Positions 27,605 through 30,197 of a DNA stretch of 30,197 nucleotides are shown here, in pieces. Location: NCBI GenBank assembly GCA_023807065.1, contig JAJJLU010003805.1:1-30197 (forward strand), in the 5' to 3' direction. Position 1 is the stretch's first letter. Every line of letters starts with the position of its first letter. The translations under genes were made by a program, and so were the position numbers. Source of the DNA: Isotricha intestinalis. Lineage: Eukaryota > Ciliophora > Litostomatea > Vestibuliferida > Isotrichidae. Below the pieces are notes generated by a model. It did no database searches, was not told the DNA's origin, and saw only the letters and a program-made list of their open reading frames with translations.

Positions 27605-28582
27605 TCTTTATATACATTAATCTATTAATATATAAATAATCTTTGGTAATTAGATAAAATATTTTTCTTAAATCATAAATTTAAATTAAAAAAATTAAAA
27701 GAATACAATTATTTTGAAATTTCAATAAGATATTTTACTTTAACTAAATTTTAATTATAAACAACATATTCAGCATATTTATCTTTAGAATCTTTTATTT
27801 TTCTTATTTTCAACTTCAAAAATTTCAGTGAAAATTCCACAACCATTTGTTAAAATAATATTATTAAAATAGATTTCTATTTGGGGAATTAATTATAGTA
27901 AAATCATAGACTTTTTTTAAATCTTTAACATTAACAAAATTTTTTTTTTCAGATAATTGTAAATAATTTCCAAAAGAACATAAATCATTTTGAAAATGAA
28001 TCTTTTAAATATATTCCATTTCCATAAATTGAACCCGACAATGATGATTCGATTGGATACATTAATAAATTTTGTCATAATATTCCTAAAATATTTTGAA
28101 TTTAATTCCATGGAATAATAATATTCTATTTTTCTTATTTTCTGGATTAAATTTATATCATTTTTTCAATTTTCTATTTTAAATATTTGTTATTACTTTT
28201 TTACCTGAATTATATGTTTTTTTATATAATTTATTATATATTTTGTTCTGACTTTTCTCTATTGTTATCATTTAAATTTAATGATGTAATATTTATTCTT
28301 AATGATTCATATATATAATACATGAAATGAGGAAAAAAATAATCAATTAGATTTGTTTTATAATCAGAATTCAATAAATCAATTAATATTTTCTTTTCAT
28401 GTGATTTCTGTGAAATATATGTATATTATAAGTATCGATTAAATACATTTTTTTAATATTAATTTAGTTAATTGAGAAATTAAATGAATTTTAAATAATT
28501 TATTTAGAATTATAAATTCAGTTTGTTATTTATAATTTTTTAAGAATTAAACAAAAAAAATTCAAAAAATTTTAATAATTAA
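27605..28582. other. 978-bp gap holding a PARP relic
   Basis: No intact gene is present. The centre (27709-28419, minus strand) is the remains of a PARP-family gene described separately. The flanks, 27605-27708 and 28420-28582, show only A/T-rich sequence likely to be the 3' UTR of the Tubby gene and the promoter of the next coiled-coil gene. Confidence 0.7.
27709..28419 (-). pseudogene. Poly(ADP-ribose) polymerase (PARP1/2/3-type) pseudogene
   Basis: Reading the minus strand piecewise shows PARP blocks in the correct order. First YESLRINITSLNLNDNNREK, like the end of the regulatory domain. Then YKFNPENKKNRILLFHG (His codon 28110-28112). Then IQNILGIL and GSIYGNGIYLKDSFSK (GxxFGxGIYFADxxSK; Tyr codon 28009-28011). 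Last KYAEYVVYN (catalytic Glu codon 27769-27771) and NLVKVKYLIEIS. All three residues of the H-Y-E triad survive. At least seven stops interrupt it (including TAA 28234-28236, TAA 28179-28181, TGA 28158-28160, TGA 28075-28077, TGA 27985-27987, TAA 27864-27866 and TAA 27751-27753), along with about four frame changes. Missing introns cannot explain all of these. Confidence 0.85.
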
Positions 28583-29698
28583 ATGTCTGCAAAATTTAAA
28601 ACAATAAAAAATATAGGACATATAGTGGCCCAAAGTGAGGGATATATGCCAAGAAGTATGACTAATTTTTTAGATTATACATTTATGTCTCATAGAAATA
28701 AACTGTCTTTTACAAGTTTTAATATAAATCTTGATAATTTTAGACCCAAAAATTATTTATTTGATTTAATTCAAACTTTCGAATTAAATGCAGATTTATT
28801 ATCAGAAATATTAAAAAAAATAAACGATGAAAAAGAAAATAATGAAATAATGTCAATTTATAATAAAATGAGAAACAATTATCATAAAAAAAAAGAATTA
28901 AGAAAAAAAGTAAAAGATTATAAATCTAAAATATTAATTGAAAGTCAAATTTATAGTGAAGCCAAAAGAAAAAATGAGGAAAATGCAGAATATTATAAAG
29001 ATCAAATAAGAGATAATGAAGATAATTATTATAGTAAAGAAGAATATATAAAAATATTTCAAAAAAAATTAAAAGAAGTTGAAATATATATTCATAAAAA
29101 TATAAAAGATGACACTCAGGAAAAATATAAAAAATATCAATTATGGAAAATGATTGATTTTCTTGAAGAAAGTGATTATATAAATAAAAAAAAAGAAGAT
29201 TTAAAAAAAGATATTAATAAAATAATAGTTGATATTCAAAATGTAAAAAATGAAAATAAAATTTTTTTTGAAGAAAATAATAAAATAGAAAAAAACAAAA
29301 AAAAAATAATTAGTGAAGAAGAAAAGCAAATAAATATATATATGAAGAAATATAAAAATCAAATTCGAATAATTACAATGAGAATAAAATTATTAAAGCA
29401 TTATTTAAATAATATAAACAAAAAATTAAAATATTTAAATTTTGAAAGAAAACAAATATCTAAAGAAAAAAATGAAGAAGAAGAATATTTAGTAACAGAG
29501 GAACCAGAAAAATCACAATTACCATTAGATATATCAAAGAAAATAAATAATTATATGGATTTTTCAATAGTTTTAAACGGAAAACAAAATGATGAATCAA
29601 AAATTAGTGAATTAGGAAAAACAAGTAATTTTAATCAAGGAAATATCTCAAATATAAATATGTGGGATATTTCAATAATAAATAAAAACAATAATTAA
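28583..29698 (+). CDS. Coiled-coil protein of unknown function
   Basis: 371 residues. The N-terminal ~60 residues look conserved and non-repetitive (GHIVAQSEGYMPRSMTNFLD, then YTFMSHRNKLSFTSFNINLD). Long charged coiled coils follow over ~75-300, with a Lys-rich stretch near 200-290. A polar tail ends SNINMWDISIINKNNN. There is no signal peptide or membrane segment. The shape suits an axonemal or cytoskeletal filament protein, but I recognise no family. The next gene begins 61 bp downstream on the same strand. Confidence 0.75.
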   Translation: MSAKFKTIKNIGHIVAQSEGYMPRSMTNFLDYTFMSHRNKLSFTSFNINLDNFRPKNYLFDLIQTFELNADLLSEILKKINDEKENNEIMSIYNKMRNNYHKKKELRKKVKDYKSKILIESQIYSEAKRKNEENAEYYKDQIRDNEDNYYSKEEYIKIFQKKLKEVEIYIHKNIKDDTQEKYKKYQLWKMIDFLEESDYINKKKEDLKKDINKIIVDIQNVKNENKIFFEENNKIEKNKKKIISEEEKQINIYMKKYKNQIRIITMRIKLLKHYLNNINKKLKYLNFERKQISKEKNEEEEYLVTEEPEKSQLPLDISKKINNYMDFSIVLNGKQNDESKISELGKTSNFNQGNISNINMWDISIINKNNN

Positions 29699-29759
29699 TA
29701 TATAAAAAAAAATTTATATATAAATAAAAATTTTTAATTAAATAAAAAATATAACTTTA

Positions 29760-30197
29760 ATGTCAAAAAATCAATCAGGAGATGATTTAAACTTTAAAGA
29801 AGATTCAGATGGAGAAGAAAAGGCAAAAGTAGATACAATAGGAATAACAAGTAAATTTCATCCAATAAAACAGAGAATAAGACAAATGGAAAAAGATATA
29901 GCAGAGTTAAGACAAGGATTAAATGAAAATAAAAAAACTTCAATGATGATGAAAGGTGGTTTATCAAATTTAGAAGGAACAATAAAAGAAAAATGTAATG
30001 AATTATGTAAAAGTATTATGGATGATCTTTCTAATTTTGATAAAGATTTAAAAAGGGTTATTCAAAATGATAGAACTGAAACTAATTTTTTTAAAGTACA
30101 AACTAATGCTCTTAATGATGATAAAGTCAAATTACAAAAAGAAACTATTGCTTTACAATCTAGAATGAGAACTTGTGAAATTGATATTGGAGTTGAA
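29760..30197 (+). CDS. Coiled-coil protein, N-terminal part (3' end outside window)
   Basis: An ATG at 29760 opens a frame that continues without stop through the last base, giving 146 residues. After an acidic start (MSKNQSGDDLNFKEDSDGEE) comes ITSKFHPIKQRIRQMEKDIA and then near-continuous heptad helix with LSNLEGTIKEKCNELCKSIM and SRMRTCEIDIGVE. The pattern is loosely like SF-assemblin/giardin-type striated-fibre proteins, a weak guess. Codon use matches neighbours. The A-rich leader before the ATG matches other starts here. Confidence 0.75.
   Translation, partial: MSKNQSGDDLNFKEDSDGEEKAKVDTIGITSKFHPIKQRIRQMEKDIAELRQGLNENKKTSMMMKGGLSNLEGTIKEKCNELCKSIMDDLSNFDKDLKRVIQNDRTETNFFKVQTNALNDDKVKLQKETIALQSRMRTCEIDIGVE

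Noticed and set aside
27917..28111. 64-residue minus-strand ORF in the gap after the Tubby gene
   Set aside because: It is an off-frame shadow across the PARP relic; the homologous blocks lie in the other two frames.
27709..28419. PARP relic as an active gene with TGA read as an amino acid or with many short introns
   Set aside because: TAA stops and frame changes within conserved blocks remain, and no other gene here uses TGA as sense.
1..30197. CRISPR arrays, insertion sequences, operons with ribosome binding sites, viral insert
   Set aside because: No spaced direct repeats, transposase, integrase or viral protein is visible, and the locus is eukaryotic in character.

Overview
The window is nuclear DNA of a ciliated eukaryotic protist. 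It is extremely A+T-rich (roughly four fifths by eye), gene-dense and almost intron-free. The proteins are rich in Asn, Lys and coiled coils. The gene set is eukaryotic: Rab GTPases, IFT80, CFAP141, a Hippo-type kinase, a Tubby-domain protein, FHA and RING-CH proteins. The code looks standard: of 19 complete 3' ends, 17 use TAA, two use TAG and none uses TGA, and TGG serves for Trp. A ciliate with a standard code, or another flagellated AT-rich protist, fits; I cannot name the species.

Layout. Bases 1-6806, all on the plus strand: the 3' end of an Asn-rich gene, a coiled-coil gene, a Rab6-like GTPase, a small lipid-anchored PH-like protein and a DUF789-family protein. Bases 7030-9193: an outer-dynein-arm docking-like coiled-coil gene (minus) divergent from CFAP141 (plus). 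Bases 9331-13791: an FHA/RING-CH protein, a Hippo/MST-like kinase with a SARAH-like tail (minus) and a double-FHA protein. The double-FHA gene needs a 30-nt intron that supplies a myristoyl/palmitoyl-type N-terminus. Bases 13898-15288: an AMY-1/MYCBP-like gene (minus) divergent from a Rab11-like GTPase that lacks the catalytic Gln. Bases 15465-22144, minus: a 1402-residue Cys/His-rich protein with a CDGSH-like motif, then IFT80. Bases 22318-26331, plus: a basic low-complexity protein, a degenerate Rab-like protein and a coiled-coil protein. Bases 26535-27604: a Tubby-domain gene with an uncertain 5' end. Bases 27709-28419, minus: a PARP-family pseudogene with no long intact frame of its own. 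Bases 28583-30197: a coiled-coil gene and the 5' part of another that runs off the window.

Theme. Many genes belong to cilium and membrane-traffic biology: IFT80 (intraflagellar transport), CFAP141 (doublet lumen), a docking-complex-like coiled coil, an AMY-1/FAP174-like protein, a Tubby-family protein and three Rab-type proteins. A second group (FHA/RING-CH, MST-like kinase, double FHA) suggests phospho-threonine signalling, but the link rests only on domain logic and adjacency. The main finds are the PARP relic and the short intron that changes the N-terminus of the double-FHA protein.
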